Positions 40,422 to 48,344 are shown, counted from the stretch's first letter. The stretch: DNA of 64,000 nt from Streptomyces sp. NBC_01283 (GCF_041435335.1 NZ_CP108430.1:992001-1056000), one strand, 5' to 3'. Numbers and translations: made by a program. The notes: generated by a model not told the origin, from the letters alone.

Positions 40422-43160
40422 TTAGCCGAGCGCGAGGCTCAGTTCGTGCCGCAGCGTTGCCTGGAAGGTCTGTACGTGCTGGGGGCTCATCAGGGTGTAG
40501 TGCTCGCCGTCGACCTCGATGTACCGGTTGGGGTTGCGCGTGAAGTCGTCCCAGTGACGCAACTGGTTGTCGAGCCACTCCTGCTTGGTGCCCTTGAGCG
40601 GGGTGCAGTAGAAGACGCGCACGCCGTCGACGGTCCCCGAGGGTTCGTAACTCCGGCCCAGGTGGACCATGTTCTGCGCCAGGTGCACCCAGGTGGTGAA
40701 CTGCTCGACGGTCAGGTCGAGTTCGATCAGCCGCCGCTTCGGCGCGTGGTCGACGAGATAGGCCAGTTGGTCGGCTTCGGGCAGCGGTCGCAGGGTGGCG
40801 GTCAGCCCTTCGATGTCGGCGGGGGCGATCAGCTCCAGGAACAGCGCCAGGTTGATCGCGCCGTCGGTGAAGGTGATCTCGTTCATGCGCCCGGAGATGC
40901 TCGGCGGCAGGTTGAAGACCCCGACGAACTTGACCTCGTCGCCGTCGGCCTCGATCCGCTTGGCGATCTCGAACGCGACGGCCGCGCCGTAGGAGTACCC
41001 CGCCACGGCGTACGGTCCGCTCGGCTGGGTCCGCCGGATCGCCTCCACATAGGTGGTGACCATGTCGTCGAACGATGCGAAGTGACTCTCGCCCTGCCCG
41101 AACCCACGGGCCCGCAGCGCGTAGAACGGCCGCTCCCCGGTGAAGTACTTGGCGAGGTTGACGAACACCAGCACCTCCCCCAGGCCGGGGTGGACGCAGA
41201 ACAACGGCGTGCCGTCGCCGGTGACCTGGAGGGGCACCAGCGGGTCGTAGGCGGAACCTGCGTCGGCGCTCCGTGCGGCGGCGAGACGGACGGCCAGTGC
41301 GCGCACGCTGGGGGCCTGCAGGAGCGTGGACATCGGTACGGCGTCGATGCCGAACTCGGTCTGTATCTCCAGCTTGAGCCGCAGCACGTCCAGCGATGTG
41401 CCGCCCAGGTCGAAGAAGCTGGCGGTCGTCGGAACCTTCTCGGTGTTCAGGACGCGGGCGTAGATGGCGGCCAGGGCGGTCTCGACGTCGCCCTCCGGTG
41501 CCACGTAATCGCCGAGGAAGCGGGTGCTCACCTCGTCGGACCGGCGGACGGCAGCGTCCAGGGCGCCGGCCTCGACGGCCGTCCGCAGCCGCGACCGCTG
41601 GACCTTGCCGAGGTTGCCGCGGGGGATGTCCGCCTCGGCGACGGGGAGGATCAGCTGGGGCCTAAATCCCCAGTGCATCACCGTTGAGCTGCGGATCGCC
41701 ACGAGGGCCCGGTACACGGCGGAGTCGTCGGCCGGATCGCCCGCGGGGACGAACGCGACGGCGAGCTGTTCCGAATCGGCGCCTTCGGGGCGGATCGGGA
41801 AGGCCGCGATCTGGCCCCGCCGTACGCCGTCCAGCTCGTCGAGGACCGATTCGAGGTCGTGGCTGTAGTAGTTGACGCCGTTCACGATGACGGAGTCCTT
41901 GGTCCGGCCGACCAGCGTCAACCGGCCCTCGGCGTCCAGGCGTCCCAGGTCGCCGGTGCGGAACCAGCCGTCGGGGGTGAATGCCTGGGCGGTGGCCTGC
42001 TCATTGCCGAAATAGCCGTCGGTGACCATCGTGCCGCGCAGCTGCACCTCACCGGATTCGGCCGTGGCGGGCCGGTCGCTGGAGGCGAGGACCGTGCCGT
42101 CGCCGTCCACGATGCGGATGCGCAGCCCCCGTACGGGACGGCCCAGCGGAGGGAACTCCGTCTCCTGGTCACGGGCGGCGAATTCACGGTTGAACACGCT
42201 GCCCGCACACGTCTCGGTCATCCCGAACGCGGGCACGATCACGTCCTCGCGCAGGCCGTGAGGGGCGAGGGCGTCCAGGAACGCCCGGACGGTGCCGGTC
42301 ACGGTGGCCTCGCCGCCGGAGATGATGTGCCGCACCTGCGACAGATCCAACTCCCCCGGTGGTACGGGGCGTTGGGCTAGGGCCTGGTTGATCTGTCCGA
42401 ACAGGAAGTTGGGGGTGAACGTCACTCGCACCTGATAGGCCGCGACCAGTCTGAGCAATTCCACGGGGTCCGCGAGCACCGTGGCCGGGGTCGCCATGAC
42501 CTGGTCGGCCCCGTTGAACATCGGGAGCAGGTTCGCCTCGATCGCGGCGATGTGGTCGGCCGATATCCAGTTCAGCGACGTGTCGTCGGGCCCCAGGTCC
42601 AGCGCACCCGCCTTCCCGGCCTGCGCCGCGAGGAGGTTGGCGTGGGTGAGTCTGACCGCCTTGCTCGATCCGGTGGACCCCGAGGTGAGCATCAGTACGG
42701 CGAGGTCGTCCGGGGCGGACTCGTGGAGCCGGGCGTGCTCGGCAGCGGCATGACTCAGCTCCTCCACTGTCACTGCCCGCAGACCGACTTCGGGCAGGTC
42801 GCCCTGGGACTCCTTGGACACGATCACCAAGGGGTCGCCCAAGAGCGTGCGCAGGTGCTCCAGTTGGGTGCGCCACCGGGAAGGGTCGGCCGGTGGCGCG
42901 ACCGGACAGGGCACGACTCCGGCCAGGACGCACCCCCAGAAGGCACGGAAGAAGCTCTCGGGGTCGTGGGCGGAGATGAGCACGCGCTCGCCCGGGGCGG
43001 TGCCGCCGTCGCGCAGCCCTTGGGCGATCCGGCAGGCGCACTCCCGCAACTCGGCGTACGAGAGGAAGGAGCCGCCGATGAAGGTGATGCCGCGCGATGT
43101 GTCCCGGGCCGCGCTTTCGAGCAGCTGCGGGAGCGTCGAGGCATGACGTTGGTCCGGCAT
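40422..43160 (-). CDS. stand-alone adenylation-carrier protein-thioesterase (A-PCP-TE) enzyme
   Basis: 912 aa. Residues 1-520: AMP-forming domain with VLMLTSGSTGSSKAVRLTHANL, FGMTETCAGS, GWFRTGDLG and the catalytic Lys in PRGNLGKVQRSRLR. Residues about 540-620: carrier domain with the phosphopantetheine Ser in FFDLGGTSLDVL. Residues about 650-912: thioesterase with PLFCVHPGLGEVLVF, the nucleophile in VAGYSYGAAVAFE and a His in DGEHYTLMS. It has no condensation domain, so it loads one acyl or amino acid and releases it by hydrolysis, cyclisation or oligomerisation. The A-domain resembles fatty-acyl ligases. First large gene downstream of the ATP-grasp ligase. Confidence 0.9.
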   Translation of the reverse strand: MPDQRHASTLPQLLESAARDTSRGITFIGGSFLSYAELRECACRIAQGLRDGGTAPGERVLISAHDPESFFRAFWGCVLAGVVPCPVAPPADPSRWRTQLEHLRTLLGDPLVIVSKESQGDLPEVGLRAVTVEELSHAAAEHARLHESAPDDLAVLMLTSGSTGSSKAVRLTHANLLAAQAGKAGALDLGPDDTSLNWISADHIAAIEANLLPMFNGADQVMATPATVLADPVELLRLVAAYQVRVTFTPNFLFGQINQALAQRPVPPGELDLSQVRHIISGGEATVTGTVRAFLDALAPHGLREDVIVPAFGMTETCAGSVFNREFAARDQETEFPPLGRPVRGLRIRIVDGDGTVLASSDRPATAESGEVQLRGTMVTDGYFGNEQATAQAFTPDGWFRTGDLGRLDAEGRLTLVGRTKDSVIVNGVNYYSHDLESVLDELDGVRRGQIAAFPIRPEGADSEQLAVAFVPAGDPADDSAVYRALVAIRSSTVMHWGFRPQLILPVAEADIPRGNLGKVQRSRLRTAVEAGALDAAVRRSDEVSTRFLGDYVAPEGDVETALAAIYARVLNTEKVPTTASFFDLGGTSLDVLRLKLEIQTEFGIDAVPMSTLLQAPSVRALAVRLAAARSADAGSAYDPLVPLQVTGDGTPLFCVHPGLGEVLVFVNLAKYFTGERPFYALRARGFGQGESHFASFDDMVTTYVEAIRRTQPSGPYAVAGYSYGAAVAFEIAKRIEADGDEVKFVGVFNLPPSISGRMNEITFTDGAINLALFLELIAPADIEGLTATLRPLPEADQLAYLVDHAPKRRLIELDLTVEQFTTWVHLAQNMVHLGRSYEPSGTVDGVRVFYCTPLKGTKQEWLDNQLRHWDDFTRNPNRYIEVDGEHYTLMSPQHVQTFQATLRHELSLALG

Positions 43161-43260
43161 AGGAATGACGACCTCCGATCAGAGAAAGCACCATGACTGG
43201 GAAGCGATGGGGGAATGTCTGGCAATTCGGCGCGGGCCGGTCCTCACGCCGGGCGCACGT

Positions 43261-43300
43261 CGGCGCACGGGCTCACGGGCTCACGGGCTCACGGGCGCAC
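43261..43300. repeat. five tandem 8-base units in cluster leader
   Basis: Units CGGCGCAC, GGGCTCAC, GGGCTCAC, GGGCTCAC, GGGCGCAC in a row, 101-140 bases before the A-PCP-TE start. No coding frame crosses the stretch convincingly. It may be a slipped-strand expansion or a multi-site regulatory element. Confidence 0.6.
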
Positions 43301-43339
43301 TTCGGCGCATGGGAGGCCACGGGGAACGTGCCGAGCTCG

Positions 43340-43362
43340 GAATTTCTGGCGGCCAGAAATTC
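43340..43362. promoter_or_regulatory. perfect hairpin/palindrome between ATP-grasp and A-PCP-TE genes
   Basis: GAATTTCTGG and CCAGAAATTC are exact complements around CGG. AT-rich arms contrast with the GC-rich context. There is no T-run, so an operator or transcript-processing stem is at least as likely as a terminator. It would affect relative expression of the ligase and the downstream genes. Confidence 0.55.
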
Positions 43363-43404
43363 TCGTGGAAACCGCCTACAGATCGGCGGTATGGGCGGTA
43401 CCCG

Positions 43405-44568
43405 TCAGCCGCCGCCCTCGTTGAAGCGGACGATTTCGTCGATCGTCTTCTGCAGCTTCAGTTCGTCCGGGTCGGAGACGATCGCCTGTCCGTATCTGCC
43501 GTACGGACCGATCGACGCATCGGGCGACACAGGATATTTGATCTCGTCGAAGGAGAAGTGACGCTCGAAATCTCGCTGGGTCAACGTGCCGTCGCTCGGA
43601 CGGCGCAGGAGGATGTATCCGTAGAACCGGTCGGGAACACGAATGTCCGGGACCTGCGCCGGCTCCTCGCCGAGGGCCAGGCTTATTTCCACGTCGAAGA
43701 GGTCGACGCCGAAAGTCAATTGGTTGACCTGCGGGGAAAGCGCGCCCGGCAGCCGGATGGCGCATTCGCCGAAAGTGAGACCGGCTTCCCGCGCGAAGGC
43801 TTCCATGTGGAATACGCAGTCAGGTGCGCCGAGACTCTCCAGCGCCTGCCCGGCGAGCTCCTCGGCCTGCCGGAACAGTTCCGGACGCAGCCTGCGGTCC
43901 AGGATGTGCGCGGACAGGATGCCGCCCTGCACGGCACTGAGCGGTGAGATGTGATTGCTGCTCATCGACGACCACTGAAGACGGCCGTTCTTCCAGATGC
44001 CGTCCATGTAGACCTCGGGGGCGTCGACGAAGGACTCGGCGACGATCTCGACGTCCGACCGGCCCGGGAACAGCTCCAGGGCCCGCGCATACTCTTCGGA
44101 AGATCGAACGATGCTCGTGCGCAGCGAGCCGGCTCCGATCGCCGGCTTGATCACGAAGACGTCCCCCAGGTCCCTGGAGAGCTCCAGGAATGCAGTGTCC
44201 TTCGTGACGTACCGGCACTGCGCCCGCTGGATGTGCGGCGGCAGCTTGCTCTTCTGAAGATACTTGTCCCGGAAATAGAGGGCTGCTCCTGAGTCCATAT
44301 TTCCAGGGAGGTTCAACTGCCGCCGCACATAGGCGGCACAAAAGACACCCATTTCATGAACGGTGAGCACTCCTGCCACATCATCAACATGCGCGGAGAG
44401 CACTGCTCGCAATACTTCCTGAGCGTTCTCAATGTCGGCGACCCGCTTGAAGCGTCGCCCCTCTGGCGCGCTCGCGGGCGCCTGCACTATATAGCAGGGA
44501 TCCAACCCTCTGCGCAGGAGTGCCTGGTCGAGATCGTCCCTGTATCCGATAACAATCATCGTCGGCAT
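43405..44568 (-). CDS. ATP-grasp ligase
   Basis: 387 aa, ATG with GGGGAGA upstream. ATP-grasp landmarks: DVFVIKPAIGAGSLRTSIV (Lys and glycine loop, about residues 135-153), VEIVAESFVDAPEVYMDGIW (lid and acid), and the metal-binding FGECAIRLPGALSPQVNQLTFGVDLFDVEISLAL (Glu, Arg and Asn-type ligands). Such enzymes form an acyl phosphate and join it to an amine, alcohol or thiol, as in dipeptide ligases. It heads the cluster operon, 244 bases before the A-PCP-TE gene; a Crp-like site lies 104 bases upstream. Confidence 0.88.
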   Translation of the reverse strand: MPTMIVIGYRDDLDQALLRRGLDPCYIVQAPASAPEGRRFKRVADIENAQEVLRAVLSAHVDDVAGVLTVHEMGVFCAAYVRRQLNLPGNMDSGAALYFRDKYLQKSKLPPHIQRAQCRYVTKDTAFLELSRDLGDVFVIKPAIGAGSLRTSIVRSSEEYARALELFPGRSDVEIVAESFVDAPEVYMDGIWKNGRLQWSSMSSNHISPLSAVQGGILSAHILDRRLRPELFRQAEELAGQALESLGAPDCVFHMEAFAREAGLTFGECAIRLPGALSPQVNQLTFGVDLFDVEISLALGEEPAQVPDIRVPDRFYGYILLRRPSDGTLTQRDFERHFSFDEIKYPVSPDASIGPYGRYGQAIVSDPDELKLQKTIDEIVRFNEGGG

Positions 44569-44671
44569 GCTTGTCTCCCCGAAATAAAGCTAGCCAACCA
44601 ACTCGACGCATCCTGTCACACCCGTAACAGGCATGTGGATATGCGCAGTCATGATCGTTTGTCAGTTGAGA

Positions 44672-44687
44672 TGTGATTTAACTCACA
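44672..44687. promoter_or_regulatory. Crp-type binding site upstream of ATP-grasp gene
   Basis: TGTGA-TTTAAC-TCACA is the perfect consensus of the CRP/Crp family site. Streptomyces Crp is known to bind such sites at antibiotic gene clusters. The site lies 104 bases before the first cluster gene. Confidence 0.65.
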
Positions 44688-44852
44688 AGTAAAGCTTTAG
44701 TCGAATAGGCATGGAATGATTCATTCCGCGCCAGCCCAGTGGAGCAAATTCACCGCGCCACCGCCTGCTTAATTCGACCGGTACAAGTAAACAAAGCCCC
44801 ATATGGCACCGCATGGGGAAGAGAAGGCAAGCAAGGGTTCCATGTACGAGAT

Positions 44853-44893
44853 GTGCCTGAGCGGGTGGCGGTGGCCGCCACCCGCTCAGGCAC
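44853..44893 (-). terminator. strong terminator of peptidase gene
   Basis: A perfect 19-base GC-rich stem (arms 44853-44871 and 44875-44893, starting GTGCCTGAGC) with a three-base loop, 36 bases after the stop of the second tripeptidyl peptidase. It should also isolate the biosynthetic cluster. Confidence 0.85.
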
Positions 44894-44928
44894 CCGCTCC
44901 GGTCGCTGCCGGAAAACCCCTCGGGCGG

Positions 44929-46488
44929 TCAGCCCAGAGGTCCCGGGGCCGGGAGCGAGGAGGCGGCGCGCCGCTCGCCCCCGGTCGCCCGGCAGGTCAC
45001 GTCGGCGGCGGGGAGCCTGCCGGTGGCCAGGTAGGAGTCAGCAGCGGAGTCCGCGCACGGGTTCGTGGAGTAGACGCCGTGGCCCTCCCCCTCGTCGACC
45101 GTCACCAAGCGCGAGCCCTTCAGCTGACGGTGCATGGCGCGCGCGGTGACCAGCGGGGTCTGCGAGTCCCACTCGTTCTGCACGATCAGCGCCGGGACCT
45201 CGTTGTTCACCGCGGTGGCGGGCTCAACAGGCTTGTCCCAGAAGGCGCAGGGCATGATGCCCGAGGCGAAGTCCCCGTACAGCGGATAGCGGACCGCGTC
45301 ACGAATCAAGTCCCGGTGGTACGTCTCGGGGTCGCGCGGCCAGGGCCCGTCAGCACACATCACGGTCACGGCGGCCGAGATGTCGTCCTCCGCCGGAGGC
45401 TCGGGATCATCCGGGCCGTTCGCCGTCCTGCCCCCGGCGGCCTCCTTCAGTTTCACGACCCGCTCGGCCGCGTCGCGGACGGTGTAGAAGTCCCGTCGCA
45501 CCAGGGCCCGCACCCCGGCGCCGTCGAGCGGCACCCCGTCGAACTCGATGGGATCCCGGTCCGCCCTGGCGACCACGTCCCAGAAGCTCTTGCTCACCGC
45601 GCCCGGTGTGTCACCGAGGCCGTAGGTGGCGTCGTGTGCGGCGGTCCACTTCGTCCACCGCTGGAACGCCCGCTCGGCCTCCGGGGCCCAGACCTGGAAC
45701 ATCCCGCGCCACGCCCGCTTCGGGTCGACGGCACTGTCGAGGACGAAGCGGTCGGCACGCCGGGGGAACATCTGCGTGTAGACGGCGCCGAGGGCAGTGC
45801 CGTACGAGACTCCGTAGTACGAGATCTTCCGCTCGCCCAGGACCGCTCGCAGGACGTCCATGTCACGCGCGGTGTTGCGGGTGGTGATGTACGGGAGGGT
45901 GTCCCCCGCCTTCGAACGGCACTTGTCGGCAACGCTCTTGGCCCAGAGGGCGTTCTTGTCGAATGTCCGCAGCGGGCGCAGCACCGTGTTGTCCTCGGCG
46001 TCGAGGCCGCATTGGACGGGTGTGCTGCGGCCGACTCCCCGCGGGTCGAACCCGATGAGGTCGTACCGCTCCTTCACCTTCCGCGGCAGCGCTTCGTCGA
46101 GCTCCAGCGGCATCTCAAGACCGGGGCCGCCGGGCCCGCCCGGGTTCGAGAGCAGCACGCCATGGCGTTTGCCGGGGGCGCTGGTCCTGAGCCGGGATAT
46201 CGCGATGTCGATCTTCTTCCCGCCGGGGGCGCGGTAGTCCAGCGGAACCTTCAGGGTCGCGCACTGGAGGGCTGCGGGAGTGTTCCCGCCACACCGCCCC
46301 CAGACCGGTTTCTGCCGGGTGTACGGACGCAGGGCCCCGGCCTCCGTAGGGACTGACGACGAGGAGGCAGCAGCGGAGGGAGCCGTAGAGGCGGACGGGC
46401 TTGCGGTGGCCGGAGTGGCGGCGAGGCCGGGGGCCAGAGCCGCCATCACGCTCACGGCAAGCAGCGGTACGAGCGGTCTTCTTTGCAT
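44929..46488 (-). CDS. secreted tripeptidyl aminopeptidase (alpha/beta hydrolase), copy 2
   Basis: 519 aa, ATG at 46488 with GGAAGGA upstream; signal peptide RRPLVPLLAVSVMAALAPGLAATPATA. Catalytic residues: Ser in YYGVSYGTALGA (about 228), Asp in VQNEWDSQTPL (about 441), His in EGEGHGVYSTNP (about 470); oxyanion segment SNPGGPGGPGLE. The TAP-like C-terminal domain is complete. It shares the architecture of the gene at 21965 but its linker is richer in Ser/Ala. It cleaves peptides outside the cell. A large terminator follows. Confidence 0.88.
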   Translation of the reverse strand: MQRRPLVPLLAVSVMAALAPGLAATPATASPSASTAPSAAASSSSVPTEAGALRPYTRQKPVWGRCGGNTPAALQCATLKVPLDYRAPGGKKIDIAISRLRTSAPGKRHGVLLSNPGGPGGPGLEMPLELDEALPRKVKERYDLIGFDPRGVGRSTPVQCGLDAEDNTVLRPLRTFDKNALWAKSVADKCRSKAGDTLPYITTRNTARDMDVLRAVLGERKISYYGVSYGTALGAVYTQMFPRRADRFVLDSAVDPKRAWRGMFQVWAPEAERAFQRWTKWTAAHDATYGLGDTPGAVSKSFWDVVARADRDPIEFDGVPLDGAGVRALVRRDFYTVRDAAERVVKLKEAAGGRTANGPDDPEPPAEDDISAAVTVMCADGPWPRDPETYHRDLIRDAVRYPLYGDFASGIMPCAFWDKPVEPATAVNNEVPALIVQNEWDSQTPLVTARAMHRQLKGSRLVTVDEGEGHGVYSTNPCADSAADSYLATGRLPAADVTCRATGGERRAASSLPAPGPLG

Positions 46489-46884
46489 GCGGACGATCCT
46501 TCCGGTGGGCCCCTGGTAAACCTCGATGGGCTCCAAGGGGCCCCATGGGCAGGGATATTGCGGGACATGAGCGATGTTGTCCCGTCCAGCCGCCGCGCGA
46601 CTCATCCCGGAGGCCCGAGTGACTCCGCCTCACGTGCCACACAGGGGCCATGCGTCTACTCCCTCGGGAGGAGTACGTGGGTCGGGGGCTCAGAGCAACC
46701 AGCCGCTCAGAACCCGGCGTCCACGGGCGACGCCGCCCAACTCCCCGCCGTGAACAGCCGACATGGTCGCAGCGCCCGGCGATTACCGCGTTCGGGTGGC
46801 TTGGCGGGCCGGGTGCAACCAGACGGCCGCCCGACCGCTTCCTGTCCGACACAGGCATTGCCCGCACGTCGTGAGGAAGCCGCC
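46489..46884. other. peptidase upstream region, no gene seen
   Basis: 396 bases. CGGGACA (46561-46567) and TGTCCCG (46578-46584) form an inverted repeat across ten bases, possibly the peptidase operator. The reading frames present are arginine-rich and lack ribosome sites, so I do not call a gene. A GTGAGGAAG site at the right edge serves the next gene. Confidence 0.5.
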
Positions 46885-47175
46885 ATGACTTCACCCGCCA
46901 CCATCCTGCCGACCGTCAACTGGGATGCGGAGGCCGACTTCCTGCTGCCTCCGCCGGACCCGACGCAGCGTCTGGACATGGCCGCCCCGACCGTGCTCAC
47001 ACCCCGCGACCGGCACCGTCTGAGCCTGCACGCGACGCTCACCACGGCCGGGATTCCTCCCCACCCCGACGACACCAAGGCCATCGACGCACTGAGCACA
47101 CTCGACGACACCGTCGCCCTCGCGATCTGCCGCTGGCTCAACACCCATGCCCGGCACGCGATGCCGCTCACGTGA
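46885..47175 (+). CDS. hypothetical small protein, 96 aa
   Basis: Begins MTSPATILPTVNWDAEADFL, then PPPDPTQRLDMAAPTVLTPRD; the C-terminal half is helical: LSLHATLTTAGIPPHPDDTKAIDALSTLDDTVALAICRWLN. The start has GAGGAAG 7-13 bases upstream and normal codon use. I do not recognise the family. The helical AICRWL segment and acidic Asp cluster would suit a small regulatory or protein-binding role, but nothing in the context decides it. Confidence 0.6.
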   Translation: MTSPATILPTVNWDAEADFLLPPPDPTQRLDMAAPTVLTPRDRHRLSLHATLTTAGIPPHPDDTKAIDALSTLDDTVALAICRWLNTHARHAMPLT

Positions 47176-47232
47176 CGCGACGCGGGTGCGCACCCCGTAT
47201 CCGCCCGCGGCGGCGACGTCAGCGGCGGCCGG

Positions 47233-47499
47233 TCAGCCTCGGTGGAACAGATCCTGCGGGTCGACGCGTTCCCAGCGCGAGCGCGGGGCGGGCGTACGCG
47301 GCACTTCCCGGTCCTGCGCCTGCCATTCGCGTACCAACGCGTCGTAGATCGGGGATTGCGAAGCAGCCTCCCCACCACCGGTCCTCGTCCCGGCACGGGG
47401 TGGCCGTGGTGAAGGCACCCCGTTCCCCGCATCGCTCATGCGCAGTCCAACGATCCTTTCCGCTCCCGGAACCTGCAGGATTTCGTCCGCGTCCGGCAT
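47233..47499 (-). CDS. hypothetical small protein, 88 aa
   Basis: Starts MPDADEILQVPGAERIVGLR; a linker rich in Pro, Arg and Gly follows, and the end is SPIYDALVREWQAQDREVP with RSRWERVDPQDLFHRG. The C-terminal part has ordered, protein-like composition; small Streptomyces proteins with a similar SPIYxxLVxEW tail exist, but I cannot name a family. An upstream in-frame start at 47532 would place a 28-base palindrome inside the gene, so 47499 is preferred. Ribosome site weak. Confidence 0.5.
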   Translation of the reverse strand: MPDADEILQVPGAERIVGLRMSDAGNGVPSPRPPRAGTRTGGGEAASQSPIYDALVREWQAQDREVPRTPAPRSRWERVDPQDLFHRG

Positions 47500-47501
47500 T
47501 A

Positions 47502-47529
47502 AGCCCGTGGCATGCGCATGCCACGGGCT
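47502..47529. repeat. 28-base perfect palindrome between divergent small genes
   Basis: Arms begin AGCCCGTGGCATGC and its exact complement follows immediately, with no spacer. It fills the space between the minus-strand start (47499) and plus-strand start (47544). It could be an operator for both genes or a rho-independent stem. Confidence 0.75.
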
Positions 47530-47543
47530 CAAGGGAACGTCAG

Positions 47544-47660
47544 ATGCAGATTACTGACTCGATGGACCGTCTGTGTGCGGTCTTCGAATTCATACCCAAA
47601 CGAGAGAAGCCGAGCGCCGGTTCGGTACCCATCGTGCCCGAGCGTCGTTGGCAGGTGTAA
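47544..47660 (+). CDS. possible 38-aa peptide gene
   Basis: ATG with AAGGGA 8-13 bases upstream. The peptide starts MQITDSMDRLCAVFEF, then IPKREKPSAGSVPIVPERRW and ends QV. It is followed by a strong hairpin (47681-47726) that looks like a terminator, giving a self-contained transcription unit. No family recognised. It could be a regulatory or secreted-peptide precursor, but lacks a signal sequence and an obvious modification enzyme nearby. Confidence 0.4.
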   Translation: MQITDSMDRLCAVFEFIPKREKPSAGSVPIVPERRWQV

Positions 47661-47680
47661 CGCGCAGAATGGCTGTGCGC

Positions 47681-47726
47681 CGGCACTCCTGGGACTTACT
47701 CCTTGCCCAGGGGCCCAGGAGTGCCG
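47681..47726 (+). terminator. terminator after 38-aa peptide gene
   Basis: CGGCACTCCTGGG (47681-47693) pairs perfectly with CCCAGGAGTGCCG (47714-47726) around a 20-base loop that itself has CCCAGG. It ends the small unit and precedes the 88-aa frame. Confidence 0.7.
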
Positions 47727-47753
47727 ACCTCCGACATAGAACAGTGACGCCCT

Positions 47754-48020
47754 ATGCCCGAACGTCGACCGATCGATCCAGCCGACGACGACCGCCCCGA
47801 AGGGGACGGCCGCGACCATGATCGCTCGCGGAGAGCGATGAACACAGCACTGCAGTGTGCGGAGTTGCTGGGCCGGATCATCGACAACTCGGCGGACGCA
47901 GGTGACTTCGCCACCTTCGCGTGCGCCCTCGTGCCCGAGGCCGCACTCCTCGTCCGGCTGGCCTCCCGAGCCGCCCGGCGGATGGGGAGGAGGCTGAACC
48001 GCACAGGATCCGACACCTAG
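47754..48020 (+). CDS. hypothetical small protein, 88 aa
   Basis: Starts MPERRPIDPADDDRPEGDGR. The middle MNTALQCAELLGRIIDNSADAGDF then ATFACALVPEAALLVRLASRAARR is likely helical with two Cys. An internal ATG at 47838 (MNTALQCAEL) might be the true start, giving about 60 aa. No clear ribosome site before 47754. A stem (48043-48069) follows. Unrecognised; it may be a small membrane-associated or cytosolic protein. Confidence 0.42.
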   Translation: MPERRPIDPADDDRPEGDGRDHDRSRRAMNTALQCAELLGRIIDNSADAGDFATFACALVPEAALLVRLASRAARRMGRRLNRTGSDT

Positions 48021-48344
48021 TTCCTCCCCTAGCCAAGAGGTGACGTGGGCCTACCGCGCGTCGGCCCACGATCGCCACCTGTTCAAGTTCCTTTTGAGCG
48101 CAACTCTTTGCACACAACATCGCAACCTGCTCGCGACTACTCAACGCTGACCCTCATCGGCAGTGTCGCTTTTCAAACTGTGACACTCGATTGAGTGACG
48201 AGTTTATGCAAGTAAGCTGCGCGGAAGCCTGTCGATCCATATTCTCTGCCCAGACGCCGCCATTTCTCCGTGCCGGCGGCCGCCAAGCGACCGCGGGCCA
48301 ATACAACAAAGCATGCGCGCGGCCACAGAGGCGATTGCTGCGGA
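48021..48344. other. intergenic region before UvrA2, no gene
   Basis: 324 bases. CGTGGGCC (48043-48050) and GGCCCACG (48062-48069) form a terminator-like stem for the plus-strand small gene. AGTGTC (48162-48167) pairs with GACACT (48182-48187), overlapping CACTC-GATT-GAGTG (48184-48197); this AT-richer part might be a binding site. The UvrA2 gene ends here from the other side. Confidence 0.5.

Larger units (their letters stand above)
44569..44928. promoter_or_regulatory. cluster promoter region
   Basis: 360 bases without a gene and markedly AT-richer than the surrounding DNA. From the ATP-grasp start it holds an inverted repeat CCTGT-N10-ACAGG (44612-44631), a Crp-type site (44672-44687), a perfect palindrome GGAATGA-T-TCATTCC (44713-44727) and, at the other end, the terminator of the peptidase gene. 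These suggest multi-factor control of the cluster. Confidence 0.6.

Noticed and set aside
40422..43160. Full multimodular NRPS
   Set aside because: Only one adenylation, one carrier and one thioesterase domain are present; no condensation domain was found on either side.
46650..46874. 74-codon plus-strand frame upstream of the 96-aa gene
   Set aside because: Arg/Pro-rich composition, no ribosome site, and no recognisable motif.
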